Part shown: positions 9,766-18,719 of the stretch, one piece after another
How positions within the stretch are numbered: the first letter of the stretch is position 1
How the letters are laid out: each line of letters opens with the position of its first letter
Assembly (NCBI RefSeq): GCF_014541205.1
Contig: NZ_CP061280.1
Coordinates: 946,798-1,010,797 of the forward strand
Length of the DNA: 64,000 nt
Source of the DNA: Mannheimia bovis
GTDB taxonomy: Bacteria; Pseudomonadota; Gammaproteobacteria; Enterobacterales; Pasteurellaceae
Reading direction: 5' to 3'
Translations under genes and position numbers: made by a program
The notes under the pieces: generated by a model
The model's input: the letters and a program-made list of their open reading frames with translations, nothing else
What the model was told of the DNA's origin: nothing
Databases searched by the model: none

Positions 9766-9812
9766 AAGTGTGATCTATTTAACATTTTAGCTGAAAAGTC
9801 TTGATTATGTAA
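9766..9812 (-). promoter_or_regulatory. cyaA promoter with overlapping CRP-type box
   Basis: On the minus strand TTACAT (9812-9807), a 17-bp spacer and TAAAAT (9789-9784) form a sigma70-like promoter. A CRP-type site at 9766-9787 reads TGTGATCTA (9769-9777) on its left half and ACATTT (9782-9787) on the right. It matches 18 of 22 positions of the E. coli consensus. The box overlaps the -10 and the expected start, the arrangement used for CRP repression of cya in E. coli. Confidence 0.65.
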
Positions 9813-9951
9813 TGGAATAGACCAAAAAAGATTAAGGAATCCGGCAGCCTCATTTCCTCTAAAAAGCAGAAGTTTGTGGTTATTATGCTTCAAAAGAGTT
9901 CAGACCAGTCATAAAATCGTGTAAAATAAGCAAGTTTTAGTAGCTTATTTG

Positions 9952-9969
9952 AGCGAACAAGTGTAAGCT
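9952..9969. promoter_or_regulatory. FabR-like operator upstream of fabB
   Basis: AGCGAACAAGTGTAAGCT is an imperfect dyad closely matching the FabR consensus (AGCGTACA..TGT.CGCT). It lies 43-60 bp before the fabB start. TTCAGA (9899-9904) with a 17-bp spacer and TAAAAT (9922-9927) is a plausible promoter just upstream. FabR control of fabB is known in enterobacteria; no fabR gene is in this window. Confidence 0.5.
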
Positions 9970-10011
9970 GAATTAACTTTTTTTTTCAGAAAAAATGATG
10001 AAGGAAACAAA

Positions 10012-11229
10012 ATGAAAAGAGTTGTTATTACAGGTTTAGGTGTTATTTCAAGTATTGGTAACAATAAAGAAGAAGTGTTAGCCTCATTAAAAGAAGGTAA
10101 GTCAGGTATTGAATTTGTTCCTGAATTTGCTGAAGTAGGTATGCGTAGCCAAGTTGCAGGGACAATTAAATTAAACCCGGCAGAGCTGATTGACCGTAAA
10201 GTTTACCGTTTTATGGGCGATGCAGCAGCTTATGCCTACATTTGTATGAAAGAAGCGATTGAAGATGCCGGTTTAACTGAAGAACATATTTCTCACGAAC
10301 GTACAGGTTTAGTAATTGGTTCCGGTATCGGTTCCGCTCGTGGTCAGGTTGCGGCAACAGATGCAGTGCGTGGACCTCGTGGTGTAAAAGGTATCGGACC
10401 TTATGCGGTAACTAAAACAATGGCATCAAGTGTGTCTGCTTGTTTAGCAACACCATTTAAAATTAAAGGTGTAAACTATAGCATTAGTTCTGCTTGTGCA
10501 ACTTCAGCTCACGCAATCGGACACGCAATGGAATTAATCCAATTAGGCAAGCAAGATGTTGTTTTTGCGGGTGGTGCAGAAGAACTTTGCTGGGAAGGGG
10601 CAACTCAATTTGATGCAATGGGGGCAGTTTCTTCCAAATATAATGATACGCCAACCAAAGCAAGCCGTGCTTATGATGCAAATCGTGATGGTTTTGTTAT
10701 TTCAGGTGGTGGTGCAGTTTTAGTGATTGAAGAGTTAGAGCACGCACTTGCACGTGGTGCAAAAATCTATGCTGAAATTGTGGGCTACGGTGCAACTTCT
10801 GACGGTTATGATATGGTGGCTCCAAGCGGTGAAGGTGCGGAACGTTGTATGAAACAAGCAATGGCAACTGTAAATGGCGAAATTGAATACATTAACGTAC
10901 ACGGTACTTCTACACCTGTGGGTGATGTGAAGGAACTTGGTGCAATCCGTAATGTATTTGGGGATAAAACTCCGGCTATTTCTTCAACGAAATCAATGAC
11001 AGGACACTCTCTTGGAGCAGCAGGGGCACACGAAGCAATTTATTCATTATTAATGTTAGATAATAATTTCATCGCACCAAGCATTAATATTGAAACCCTT
11101 GATGAGCAAGCTGAAGGTATGAATATTGTCACTGAACGTCAAGATAAAGAATTAACGACAGTTATGTCTAACAGCTTCGGTTTCGGTGGTACAAATGCTT
11201 GCTTAGTGTTCCAACGCTATTCAAAATAA
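10012..11229 (+). CDS. fabB: Beta-ketoacyl-ACP synthase I
   Basis: A 405-residue condensing enzyme of type II fatty acid synthesis, needed for elongation along the unsaturated branch. The active-site cysteine lies in SSACATS (about residue 163). The two catalytic histidines are in [10 protein letters not shown] and TGHSLGAAG, and the C-terminal [12 protein letters not shown] motif is complete. Length equals that of E. coli FabB (406). RBS AAGGAAAC is 4 bp before ATG. Monocistronic, with a strong terminator. Likely controlled by FabR through the upstream dyad. Confidence 0.96.
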   Translation: MKRVVITGLGVISSIGNNKEEVLASLKEGKSGIEFVPEFAEVGMRSQVAGTIKLNPAELIDRKVYRFMGDAAAYAYICMKEAIEDAGLTEEHISHERTGLVIGSGIGSARGQVAATDAVRGPRGVKGIGPYAVTKTMASSVSACLATPFKIKGVNYSISSACATSAHAIGHAMELIQLGKQDVVFAGGAEELCWEGATQFDAMGAVSSKYNDTPTKASRAYDANRDGFVISGGGAVLVIEELEHALARGAKIYAEIVGYGATSDGYDMVAPSGEGAERCMKQAMATVNGEIEYINVHGTSTPVGDVKELGAIRNVFGDKTPAISSTKSMTGHSLGAAGAHEAIYSLLMLDNNFIAPSINIETLDEQAEGMNIVTERQDKELTTVMSNSFGFGGTNACLVFQRYSK

Positions 11230-11245
11230 TCTCATCTTAATCGGT

Positions 11246-11271
11246 AAAAAAGTGCGGTAACGCACTTTTTT
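11246..11271 (+). terminator. fabB terminator
   Basis: AAAAAAGTGCG, loop GTAA, CGCACTTTTTT. The stem happens to contain AAGTGCGGT (11250-11258), the core of the other Pasteurellaceae (Haemophilus-type) uptake signal. Confidence 0.9.
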
Positions 11272-11567
11272 ATTGTCTGTAAGCGGTCAAATTTTATTAA
11301 AAATTTGCAAATTCATCTCGGTTTAGAACCTTTTCCATATTTTTGATAAAAATTTTAAAATTTATTTTTATCTGCTGATGTTTATATTCTTAGTATTAAA
11401 TTTTGTTAAATTGTTTTTATGATCGCTATATGGAAGAATTTCAATTTATTAGGTAGCATAATAATTTTAGCATTTTTTTAACAAGCTTTTTGAACATCTA
11501 TTTTTTACTTCATTTTATGAGTAGAATGGAGGCTTATTCGAGGTCTTACACTTATTTTGGAGAATAT
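11272..11567. other. AT-rich intergenic region before the NRAMP-like gene
   Basis: About 300 bp after the fabB terminator. It holds one imperfect uptake signal (TAAGCGGTC near 11281) with its AT tail, then very AT-rich DNA. TTGAAC near 11490 with TTTTAT 17 bp later could be a promoter, but this is weak. No ORF or structured RNA was recognised. Confidence 0.4.
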
Positions 11568-12836
11568 ATGACACAACAAGTAGAACATTCAACTTGGCAA
11601 AGTAAATTTGCCGCAATGGGTCCGGGTATTTTAATGGCATCAGCGGCTGTAGGTGGCTCGCATATTGTTGCCTCAACCCAAGCCGGTGCAATTTATGGCT
11701 GGCAATTAGCGATTATTATTATTTTAGCGAACTTGTTTAAGTATCCGTTTTTCCGTTTTGGTGTGCAATACACACTTTCAAGCGGTAAAAGTTTATTAGA
11801 AGGTTATAAAGATAAAGGCGGCATTTATCTTGTTATTTTCTTTATTCTAAATGTACTAGCAGGTATGATTAATACAGCTGCTGTGGGTATTGTAACTGCC
11901 GCAATCTTAAAATTTATTTTTTCAGCATTAGGTGTTCCATTTGATTTAAGCATTCCAATGGCGGGGACAATTGTGATTGCGGTAACGTGGGGAATCTTGC
12001 TTTTAGGTAAATATCGTTTCTTAGATTCTCTGTCTAAGTGGATTATGATTGCTCTAACTATTTCAACGGTGGCAGCAGTCGTTATTGCGGCTTTAAAAGG
12101 TGGTATTACGGTTGCCCCTGACTTTATTGAGCCATCGCCTTGGAATTTAGCAGCTCTAGGTTTTATTGTTGCCTTAATGGGATGGATGCCGGCACCAATT
12201 GAAATTTCAGCAATTAACTCAATGTGGGTTATTGCCAAAAAACGTTTTAGTAAGATCAGCTACCAAGATGGTATTTTTGACTTTAACGTGGGTTATATCG
12301 GTACAGCCATTTTAGCAATTGTATTTTTGGCATTAGGTGCATTGGTACAATATGGTTCTGGTGAACAAGTAGAACAAGCGGGTGTAAAATATATCGCCCA
12401 ATTAATCAAAATGTACGCCTTTGCAATTGGTGATTGGTCTAAATTATTAATTGCATTCATTGCCTTTATGTGTATGTTTGGTACAACAATTACGGTTATT
12501 GATGGCTATTCTCGTGCTAATGCGGAAGCATTGCGAATTTTAACAGGTCGTAAAGAGCATTCACAAACAGAATTAGCAATTTGGCTAACACTCACATCAG
12601 CAATTGGTATTTTAATTATTAGTGTATTTATGAGTGATGTAGCAACAATGCTGAAATTTGCAATGATTTCATCATTTGTTTCAACACCAATTTTTGCGTG
12701 GTTAAACTTCTCATTAGTAATGAAAGGTGAACACCGTGTAACAGGCGGATTATTCTGGTTAGCGGTCGTTGGCTTAATTTACTTAACTGCTTTCGCATTA
12801 TTATTCTTAGCACAGCAGTTTGGTATTATTGGATAA
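11568..12836 (+). CDS. NRAMP-family transporter, non-canonical metal site
   Basis: A 422-residue, about 11-segment inner-membrane carrier related to NRAMP divalent-cation transporters (GPGILMASAAVGGSHI at 18-33). The helix-1 DPGN metal-binding motif of true Mn/Fe carriers is replaced by GGSH (29-32), and the helix-6 MPH motif by MPAPIE (207-212). This places it in the YcsG-like subgroup found near 5-oxoprolinase genes in some bacteria, rather than in MntH. No such neighbours are visible here. ATG 11568 is chosen over an upstream in-frame start at 11490 because TTGGAGAA lies immediately before it. The substrate is uncertain. Confidence 0.75.
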   Translation: MTQQVEHSTWQSKFAAMGPGILMASAAVGGSHIVASTQAGAIYGWQLAIIIILANLFKYPFFRFGVQYTLSSGKSLLEGYKDKGGIYLVIFFILNVLAGMINTAAVGIVTAAILKFIFSALGVPFDLSIPMAGTIVIAVTWGILLLGKYRFLDSLSKWIMIALTISTVAAVVIAALKGGITVAPDFIEPSPWNLAALGFIVALMGWMPAPIEISAINSMWVIAKKRFSKISYQDGIFDFNVGYIGTAILAIVFLALGALVQYGSGEQVEQAGVKYIAQLIKMYAFAIGDWSKLLIAFIAFMCMFGTTITVIDGYSRANAEALRILTGRKEHSQTELAIWLTLTSAIGILIISVFMSDVATMLKFAMISSFVSTPIFAWLNFSLVMKGEHRVTGGLFWLAVVGLIYLTAFALLFLAQQFGIIG

Positions 12837-12850
12837 TTACAATAGAAATG

Positions 12851-12877
12851 AAAAAGGCGAATTTAATTCGCCTTTTT
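12851..12877. terminator. Terminator after the NRAMP-like gene
   Basis: AAAAAGGCGAAT and ATTCGCCTTTTT form a near-perfect stem with a T tract. Confidence 0.9.
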
Positions 12878-12887
12878 ATGTTTAATG

Positions 12888-12916
12888 AAAACCACCTTCA
12901 TAGAAGGTGGTTTTTT
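12888..12916. terminator. glyA-side terminator
   Basis: AAAACCACCTTC, loop ATA, GAAGGTGGTTTT. It sits beyond the first terminator and can end transcription from glyA on the minus strand. Confidence 0.85.
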
Positions 12917-12945
12917 ACTTGCTTTTTTAAGAATGGATTACAACA

Positions 12946-14208
12946 CTACGCATAAACAGGTAAGCGTTTGCAGATTTCTAATACTTTCGCTTTCGTCTCT
13001 GCAATCACTTGTTCGTGGTTATCTTTACCAATGCTTTCTAGCACGTCACACATCCAACCGGCTAATGTTGCTACATCATCTTCTTTAAAACCACGACGGG
13101 TAACAGATGGCGTACCAACACGAATACCAGAGGTTACAAATGGTTTTTGCGGATCGTTCGGTACAGAGTTTTTATTTACCGTGATGTTTGCCGCACCTAA
13201 AGCTGCATCTGCTGCTTTACCCGTTAAGCCTTGTTTTACAAAACTGACTAGGAATAAGTGGTTTTCTGTGCCGTTAGAAACCACCTCAAAGCCACGTTGT
13301 TTAAATACTTCCACCATCGCTTTTGCATTTTTCACCACTTGATGTTGGTAAGCCTTAAATTCAGGCTCTAATGCTTCTTTAAAGCAAACCGCTTTTGCTG
13401 CAATCACGTGCATTAACGGACCACCTTGACCTGCCGGGAATACCGCAGATTGTAGTTTTTTATAGATTTCTTCATCACCACAAGCAGATAAAATTAAACC
13501 ACCACGAGGACCGGCTAATGTTTTATGTGTTGTGGTTGTAACAACGTGTGCGTGTGGAAGTGGGTTCGGATAAACACCAGCAGCAATTAAACCTGCAACG
13601 TGTGCCATATCTACAAATAAGTAAGCCCCTACTTCATCTGCGATTTCACGCACCTTTGCCCAGTCAATGACTTGAGAATAAGCAGAAAAACCAGCTACAA
13701 TCATTTTTGGTTTGACTTCTTGAGCTTGCTTACGCAACGCATCGTAGTCAATTACACCTTCTGCGGTAATACCGTATTGCTCCGCTTTATAGATTTTTCC
13801 TGAGAAACTAACTGATGCACCGTGAGTTAAGTGCCCTCCGTGAGCCAAGCTCATACCTAAAATTGTATCGCCTGGATTTAATAACGCCATATACACCGCA
13901 GCATTTGCTTGCGAGCCAGAGTGCGGCTGCACGTTGGCATAATCAGCACCAAATAACTCTTTTGCACGATCAATCGCTAATTGCTCGATAATATCGACAT
14001 ATTCACAACCACCATAGTAACGTTTATTAGGGTAGCCCTCTGCATATTTATTGGTTAATTGTGAACCTTGAGCTTGCATTACACGTGGGCTTGCGTAGTT
14101 TTCTGAGGCAATTAACTCAATATGCTCTTCTTGGCGGCGATCTTCATCTTGGATAGCTTGCCATAAAACAGCATCATAATCTGCGATATTCATATCACGT
14201 TTTAACAT
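12946..14208 (-). CDS. glyA: Serine hydroxymethyltransferase
   Basis: A 420-residue PLP enzyme that interconverts serine and glycine and charges tetrahydrofolate with one-carbon units for purine, thymidylate and methionine synthesis. The PLP lysine sits in [14 protein letters not shown] (about residue 229), with [11 protein letters not shown] and VDMAHVAGL also in place. Starts at ATG 14208 behind AGGAGTCCAACA. A PurR-type box lies 22 bp upstream, consistent with PurR repression of glyA in enterobacteria. Monocistronic, next to the mesX-mesD operon. Confidence 0.97.
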   Translation of the reverse strand: MLKRDMNIADYDAVLWQAIQDEDRRQEEHIELIASENYASPRVMQAQGSQLTNKYAEGYPNKRYYGGCEYVDIIEQLAIDRAKELFGADYANVQPHSGSQANAAVYMALLNPGDTILGMSLAHGGHLTHGASVSFSGKIYKAEQYGITAEGVIDYDALRKQAQEVKPKMIVAGFSAYSQVIDWAKVREIADEVGAYLFVDMAHVAGLIAAGVYPNPLPHAHVVTTTTHKTLAGPRGGLILSACGDEEIYKKLQSAVFPAGQGGPLMHVIAAKAVCFKEALEPEFKAYQHQVVKNAKAMVEVFKQRGFEVVSNGTENHLFLVSFVKQGLTGKAADAALGAANITVNKNSVPNDPQKPFVTSGIRVGTPSVTRRGFKEDDVATLAGWMCDVLESIGKDNHEQVIAETKAKVLEICKRLPVYA

Positions 14209-14229
14209 TGTTGGACTCCTATAAAGCTT

Positions 14230-14245
14230 AAGTAAACGTTTGCGT
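14230..14245 (-). promoter_or_regulatory. PurR-type operator of glyA
   Basis: AAGTAAACGTTTGCGT matches 14 of 16 positions of the PurR palindrome ACGCAAACGTTTGCGT and ends 22 bp before the glyA start. Similar boxes precede purD and thiB/amidohydrolase in this window. Confidence 0.75.
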
Positions 14246-14332
14246 AAGTTGATTTGCCGATATTTTACGTATTTTTTAATCTAATAGATAGTATTAATTT
14301 CAATAATCATACTCCTATAAAAGCAGAAAGCA

Positions 14333-14379
14333 ACAAGCGGTCATATTTTGTAAATTTTTTACCAAAAATGACCGCTTGT
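14333..14379 (-). terminator. Inverted uptake-signal pair downstream of mesD
   Basis: ACAAGCGGTCAT (14333-14344) and ATGACCGCTTGT (14368-14379) pair over 12 bp, on the minus strand just after the mesD stop. The following tract is only moderately T-rich. Confidence 0.6.
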
Positions 14380-14400
14380 AAGATAGTAAGTTTTGCTTTT

Positions 14401-15432
14401 CTAACCCGCTAATTCTGCTCTAATTATCGCCGCACCTTGACTAAGTGCATTGAGCTTGCCACGAGCAACTTCACGAGAAAGTGGTGCCATACCACAGTTA
14501 GTGCAAGGGTAGAGCTTATCGGCATCGACAAATTGCAACGCTTTACGCAAGGTGTCAGCCACTTGTTCTGGCGTTTCAATCGCATTGGTAGCCACATCAA
14601 TTGCACCCACCATTACTTTCTTACCACGAATAAGCTCGATTAAATCCATTGGTACTTTGGAGTTTTGGCATTCAAGCGAGATAATATCAATTTTAGATTG
14701 CCGTAATTTTGGAAAGCTCTCTTCGTATTGTCGCCATTCTGAACCGAGCGTTTGTTTCCAATCCGTATTGGCTTTAATACCGTAGCCGTAGCAGATATGC
14801 ACGGCTGTTTCACATTTTAAGCCTTCAATTGCTCGTTCAAGAGCAGCAACCCCCCAATCGTTTAATTCATCAAAGAATACGTTAAACGCAGGTTCGTCAA
14901 ATTGAATAATATCTACGCCTGCGGCTTCTAACTCTTTCGCTTCTTCGTTTAAAATTTTAGCAAATTCCCACGCTAGCTTTTCACGGCTTTTGTAGTGAGC
15001 ATCGTATAAGGTGTCGATCATCGTCATTGGACCCGGCAACGCCCATTTAATGGGTTTATCAGTATGGGTTCGAAGGAATTTTGCATCTTCAACAAATACG
15101 GATTTAGGGCGAGAAACCGCTCCTACCACGGTTGGCACACTGGCATCGTAACGGTTACGAATGCGGACGGTTTCACGCTTGTTAAAATCTACGCCGTCTA
15201 AATGTTCAATGAAGGTTGTTACAAAATGCTGGCGAGTCTGTTCACCATCACTCACAATATCAATGCCAGCTACTGTTTGCTCAGCAAGTGAAACTAAAAG
15301 GGCATCTTTTTTTGCTTGTAGTAATTCACTGCCGCTGAATTTCCATTCAGACCAAAGTTTTTCAGGCTCAGCAAGCCAAGCCGGTTTGGGTAAACTGCCA
15401 GCGGTAGAAGTTGGGAGAAGAATTTTGCTCAT
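14401..15432 (-). CDS. mesD: MesD-type core methionine synthase
   Basis: A 343-residue protein equal to only the C-terminal catalytic half of cobalamin-independent methionine synthase. The zinc ligands are recognisable as HICYGYG and, near the C-terminus, TNCGMAPL. The N-terminal folate-binding half of MetE is missing. Such core-MetE proteins encoded next to a DUF1852 gene are the MesD family, shown to make methionine without folate in an oxygen- and MesX-dependent way; the methyl donor is not established. It lies 12 bp downstream of mesX in the same operon, with TAGGAAT before its ATG. Start LLPTSTAGSLPKPAWL is typical. Confidence 0.85.
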   Translation of the reverse strand: MSKILLPTSTAGSLPKPAWLAEPEKLWSEWKFSGSELLQAKKDALLVSLAEQTVAGIDIVSDGEQTRQHFVTTFIEHLDGVDFNKRETVRIRNRYDASVPTVVGAVSRPKSVFVEDAKFLRTHTDKPIKWALPGPMTMIDTLYDAHYKSREKLAWEFAKILNEEAKELEAAGVDIIQFDEPAFNVFFDELNDWGVAALERAIEGLKCETAVHICYGYGIKANTDWKQTLGSEWRQYEESFPKLRQSKIDIISLECQNSKVPMDLIELIRGKKVMVGAIDVATNAIETPEQVADTLRKALQFVDADKLYPCTNCGMAPLSREVARGKLNALSQGAAIIRAELAG

Positions 15433-15444
15433 CTTTTTTTATTC

Positions 15445-16422
15445 CTATTTTTCACTTAACCAAGCATCTAAAATAGCTTGATATGGCTTAATAAAATGTT
15501 CTTCGGTGTATTTGCCTTGTTTGATCGCAAGCTGAGTACGCTCTTCACGGTCATATTCCACTTGGGTAGTAGAGTAATCGCCATAAGTCAAACTGGCTTT
15601 GTAAACCTGTCCTGCTACAGAGTTTGCGTTATACACTTCCGGGCGATAGATTCTTTGGAAAGCTTCCATTGTTGCAATGGTACTGATAAGCTCCAAGTTA
15701 CTATAATCGTTCAGTAGATCCGTGTTTTCATCAAAATAGAACGCATAAGGTGCAACTGATTTTGGTGGCATAAAGTAACGCACTTTTAAGCCCATTTTGG
15801 CAAAGTATTCATCGGTTAATGAATAGTCATTTTGCACATATTCTACCCCTAAAATTGGGTGAACATTGGTGGTTTTGTGATAAGTGCGAGTGGTTGCCAC
15901 ACTTAAACAAATCACAGGTGATTTTGGGAATTTTGCTTGATATTCAGGCGAGTTTACCAAGTGTTTATAGAGCTTGCTGTGTAAATCGCCATAGCCTTCC
16001 GGTACGCTGAAACTTGGTTTATCTTTGTTGTAATCAAGTAATAGAACGCTAAAGTCATAATCACGCACATAAGATGAAAAGCTGTTACCTACAATACCAT
16101 CAATGGTCTTACCTGTTTTGTGATCGATTACATAGGTTTTAAGCCATTCAAGGGCTGGGAAAAATTCGCCTTTACCTTCTACGTCAATATCTACGGACAC
16201 AATGTCTAATTTCACAGAATAACGATCCGCATTTGGGTTATCCCAATTCGCTAAATCATTAAAACGGTTATTGATCATCGTAATCGTATTTTGCAAATTT
16301 TGCTTACGGTTTTCGCCGCGTGCAAGATTGGCAAAATTGGTGGTTAAGCGAGTGCTATTGGCTGGTTCATAGTTTTCATCAAATTCAATGGTGTGAACTT
16401 GGCATTTGAAATCTGTAGTCAT
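15445..16422 (-). CDS. mesX: MesX, DUF1852 partner of MesD
   Basis: A 325-residue DUF1852 protein. It has no recognisable catalytic motif, no signal peptide and no membrane segment; conserved blocks include RYSVKLDIVSVDID and FYFDENTDLLNDYSNLELIST. It is the obligate partner of MesD in folate-independent methionine synthesis and may help supply or generate the methyl group; the exact chemistry is unknown. First gene of the mesX-mesD operon. ATG 16422 follows a strong AAAGGAGA. A perfect MetR-type palindrome lies 87-115 bp upstream. Confidence 0.85.
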   Translation of the reverse strand: MTTDFKCQVHTIEFDENYEPANSTRLTTNFANLARGENRKQNLQNTITMINNRFNDLANWDNPNADRYSVKLDIVSVDIDVEGKGEFFPALEWLKTYVIDHKTGKTIDGIVGNSFSSYVRDYDFSVLLLDYNKDKPSFSVPEGYGDLHSKLYKHLVNSPEYQAKFPKSPVICLSVATTRTYHKTTNVHPILGVEYVQNDYSLTDEYFAKMGLKVRYFMPPKSVAPYAFYFDENTDLLNDYSNLELISTIATMEAFQRIYRPEVYNANSVAGQVYKASLTYGDYSTTQVEYDREERTQLAIKQGKYTEEHFIKPYQAILDAWLSEK

Positions 16423-16508
16423 CTTAACGTCTCCTTTGAGTTCTTATTGTTGTTGAGATGACTTATTGAACCATAAATTTTTGTTGAATAAAAATGATAT
16501 GTTTTGAA

Positions 16509-16537
16509 GTTGAATATGAATAACTTTCATATTCAAC
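16509..16537 (-). promoter_or_regulatory. MetR-type operator of mesX-mesD
   Basis: GTTGAATATGAA (16509-16520), spacer TAACT, TTCATATTCAAC (16526-16537): a perfect 12-bp inverted repeat. Its centre TGAATAACTTTCA fits the MetR consensus TGAA-N5-TTCA exactly, including A/T at the middle position. MetR activates metE and glyA in enterobacteria with homocysteine as coactivator. Confidence 0.75.
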
Positions 16538-16609
16538 CTGCAAAATGTCAGAAAAAAATGACCGCTTGTAAAAAATGAGTATCTATAACAGGCAGGGATA
16601 TTTTACACT

Positions 16610-17494
16610 TTAAAATAACTTACTCGCCCAGCCTAATTTTGAACCTAGCACAGTAAAGTAGTTGTAATCTTTTAAATGCAGTAGTTGTAATTTATCAGGG
16701 CTTTTTCTAACTAATACACGATCTTCAGGGCTAAAGCTCATTTTTTCTTGTCCATCACAAATCACTTCTAAATCAGGGGTGTTATATTTTGCAAAACGGA
16801 GTGAAATTTGGCTGTCGCCATCAATGACTAACGGGCGTGATGAAAGTGTGTGTGGGTGCATTGGCACGAGAGCAATGGCGTTCATATTCGGGGTAAGAAT
16901 TGGACCGCCGGCAGAAAGCGAATAAGCAGTTGAGCCTGTTGGGGTTGCCACAATTAAGCCGTCTGCTCGTTGCGAAAAGGCAAATTTGCCGTCAATATAA
17001 ACTTCAAATTCAATAATTCGAGCGACTTGCGTCGGGTGAACCACAATTTCATTTAACGCATTATTTAACGAAATAATTTTACCGTTACGCTCAATATAGG
17101 CTTCAAGTAAGAAACGCTCTTCAATGACATATTCATTTTTCACTAAGCAGCTATAAAGCTGCTCAAAAGCCGTTTGAGGGGCAATATCGGTTAAAAAACC
17201 TAAATTACCACGATTAATGCCGATAAGCGGTACACGATATTTGGCTAAAGCACGAGCAACGCCCAACATATTGCCATCGCCACCAATCACGATCACGAGT
17301 TCAGCACGTTGCCCGATTTCCTCTAAGCTGTGGCTTTCCTCTAGTTCTAGTTGGGTGGCAACTTCTTTTTCAACTAAAATGGTGTAATTTCTGTCTTTAA
17401 GCCAATTATAAACGGCGAGATGCGTTTCAAAGGCACTATCGTGGCGAGGCGTGCCAACAATTGCAATAACTTCAAACGGTTTTTGTGGGTTCAT
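16610..17494 (-). CDS. nadK: NAD kinase
   Basis: A 294-residue enzyme that phosphorylates NAD to NADP. Family motifs are complete: GGDGNML near residue 70, [11 protein letters not shown] near 95-105, and [15 protein letters not shown] in the all-beta C-terminal domain. Starts at ATG 17494 after TAGGAATAG. It is 19 bp downstream of yfiF and is probably co-transcribed with it. Length matches the E. coli enzyme (292). Confidence 0.97.
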   Translation of the reverse strand: MNPQKPFEVIAIVGTPRHDSAFETHLAVYNWLKDRNYTILVEKEVATQLELEESHSLEEIGQRAELVIVIGGDGNMLGVARALAKYRVPLIGINRGNLGFLTDIAPQTAFEQLYSCLVKNEYVIEERFLLEAYIERNGKIISLNNALNEIVVHPTQVARIIEFEVYIDGKFAFSQRADGLIVATPTGSTAYSLSAGGPILTPNMNAIALVPMHPHTLSSRPLVIDGDSQISLRFAKYNTPDLEVICDGQEKMSFSPEDRVLVRKSPDKLQLLHLKDYNYFTVLGSKLGWASKLF

Positions 17495-17513
17495 TTTCTA
17501 TTCCTATAAACGA

Positions 17514-18539
17514 CTAGAGAATATGGGTTTGATACCATTGGTTAAGCAGAATACCTGTATTAACTGCCACATTTAAACCACTATTTAACGGATTGTTAAA
17601 TGAGAGCTGTACGGTGGTATCTTCCATATAAGAAATCTCACTTGCCGGAATTTCATTTAATACAAAGACCACTTTCTCTGTCAATTTTGTTTTAGTTAAA
17701 GAGGGGGCTTGCTTATGGCGAGTTAAATGCACAATTTGATAACCCGCTTGGCGTAACTGTACTAAAGCAATCTGTTTGTTTTTGGTTTCTAATGCCCGTA
17801 CAAACTCTAACCCGCCTTCAGCCACACGAGCTGCCGCACTTGAATTTAAGTTATCCACATTTTCCGTGATAATCCCTTTTACACCATAAAATGCACAGGT
17901 ACGAATGATACCACCAACATTTTGTGCATTATTTACGCCGTCTAACAATACTAAACAATCTTGCTTTTTCGGCACTTGCAGGTAGCCTTCTAACACAAAT
18001 GATGACGATTTTTTCACAAGTAAACACATATCGCCGTGATGTTCCGTGCCTGTTACACGTTCCATTTCTTCACGATCGATAACGTGATATGCCTTTTTAT
18101 GTTCGGCTAAATAGCTCATCAAATCACCTAATTTTTTCGCACCTTCAACCGTCGCCCATAAACGCACGATAGATTCCGGACGTTGTTGGAATAAAGTCAT
18201 ACACGCATTTTCGCCATACACTTTCATTTCCTCTAAACGGTTTTTCTTAATTTTTTCCGGTGCTCGAGGCGAAAGCGGACCTGTTTTTTTCTCTTTTGAT
18301 GAGTTGTTACCTTTTACCCAAATTTGAACGCTCCCTTCGCCGCTGGGTTTTTTACCTTCGGTTGGGTAGATTTGTTCTGGGCGTTCACGTTGAAATTGGG
18401 CTTTGCGGTGATCATTTCTCTCGTTCTTCCGTTCAAAACTTCGCTCTTTCCCTTTTTCTGAAAAGCGAGAAGTGCGTTCATTTGTTCTCTTTTCATCTCT
18501 GGTTTTAAAGCGAGGCTCATTATTTTCTTTAAATTTCAT
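17514..18539 (-). CDS. yfiF: SpoU-family RNA methyltransferase, YfiF type
   Basis: A 341-residue protein. Residues 1-95 are highly charged, Lys/Arg/Glu-rich and low-complexity, probably disordered and RNA-binding. The rest holds an RNA-binding domain (VYGENACMTLFQQRPE) and a SPOUT knot (DGVNNAQNVGGIIRTCAFYGVKG, VFVLNEIPASEIS, LNSGLNVAVNTGI). This matches E. coli YfiF (345 residues), annotated as a tRNA/rRNA 2'-O-methyltransferase of unproven target. Starts at ATG 18539 with AGGTA upstream. Operon leader for nadK. Confidence 0.85.
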   Translation of the reverse strand: MKFKENNEPRFKTRDEKRTNERTSRFSEKGKERSFERKNERNDHRKAQFQRERPEQIYPTEGKKPSGEGSVQIWVKGNNSSKEKKTGPLSPRAPEKIKKNRLEEMKVYGENACMTLFQQRPESIVRLWATVEGAKKLGDLMSYLAEHKKAYHVIDREEMERVTGTEHHGDMCLLVKKSSSFVLEGYLQVPKKQDCLVLLDGVNNAQNVGGIIRTCAFYGVKGIITENVDNLNSSAAARVAEGGLEFVRALETKNKQIALVQLRQAGYQIVHLTRHKQAPSLTKTKLTEKVVFVLNEIPASEISYMEDTTVQLSFNNPLNSGLNVAVNTGILLNQWYQTHIL

Positions 18540-18592
18540 TTTTAATACCTAAGTTGTGGCTAAAATTAGGCTTATTATAACGAATACAATTT

Positions 18593-18650
18593 ACAAGCGG
18601 TTAGAAAAAGCTGGTTTTTTGCAAATTTTTTCTCAGAAATGACCGCTTGT
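18593..18650. repeat. Inverted uptake-signal pair between divergent yfiF and suhB
   Basis: ACAAGCGGT (18593-18601) and ACCGCTTGT (18642-18650). Unlike other pairs it lies between two gene starts, so it is not a terminator for either gene. Confidence 0.8.
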
Positions 18651-18719
18651 TATTTCCTTATGCAGCTACTTTCTTTATAATCTTGAGTTCTTAATTGTTC
18701 TTTAAAATCCGGTGGAAAT

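Noticed and set aside
9750..9893. 48-codon N-terminal extension of cyaA
   Set aside because: It covers a promoter and CRP box and is unlike CyaA N-termini; GTG 9749 has the SD.
11825..12238. 137-codon minus-strand frame within the NRAMP-like gene
   Set aside because: It is fully antisense to a strong membrane-protein gene, with no SD and an implausible composition.
14230..14245. LacI/GalR-type catabolite operator instead of PurR
   Set aside because: The AAACGTTT centre and its recurrence before purD point to PurR rather than a sugar repressor.
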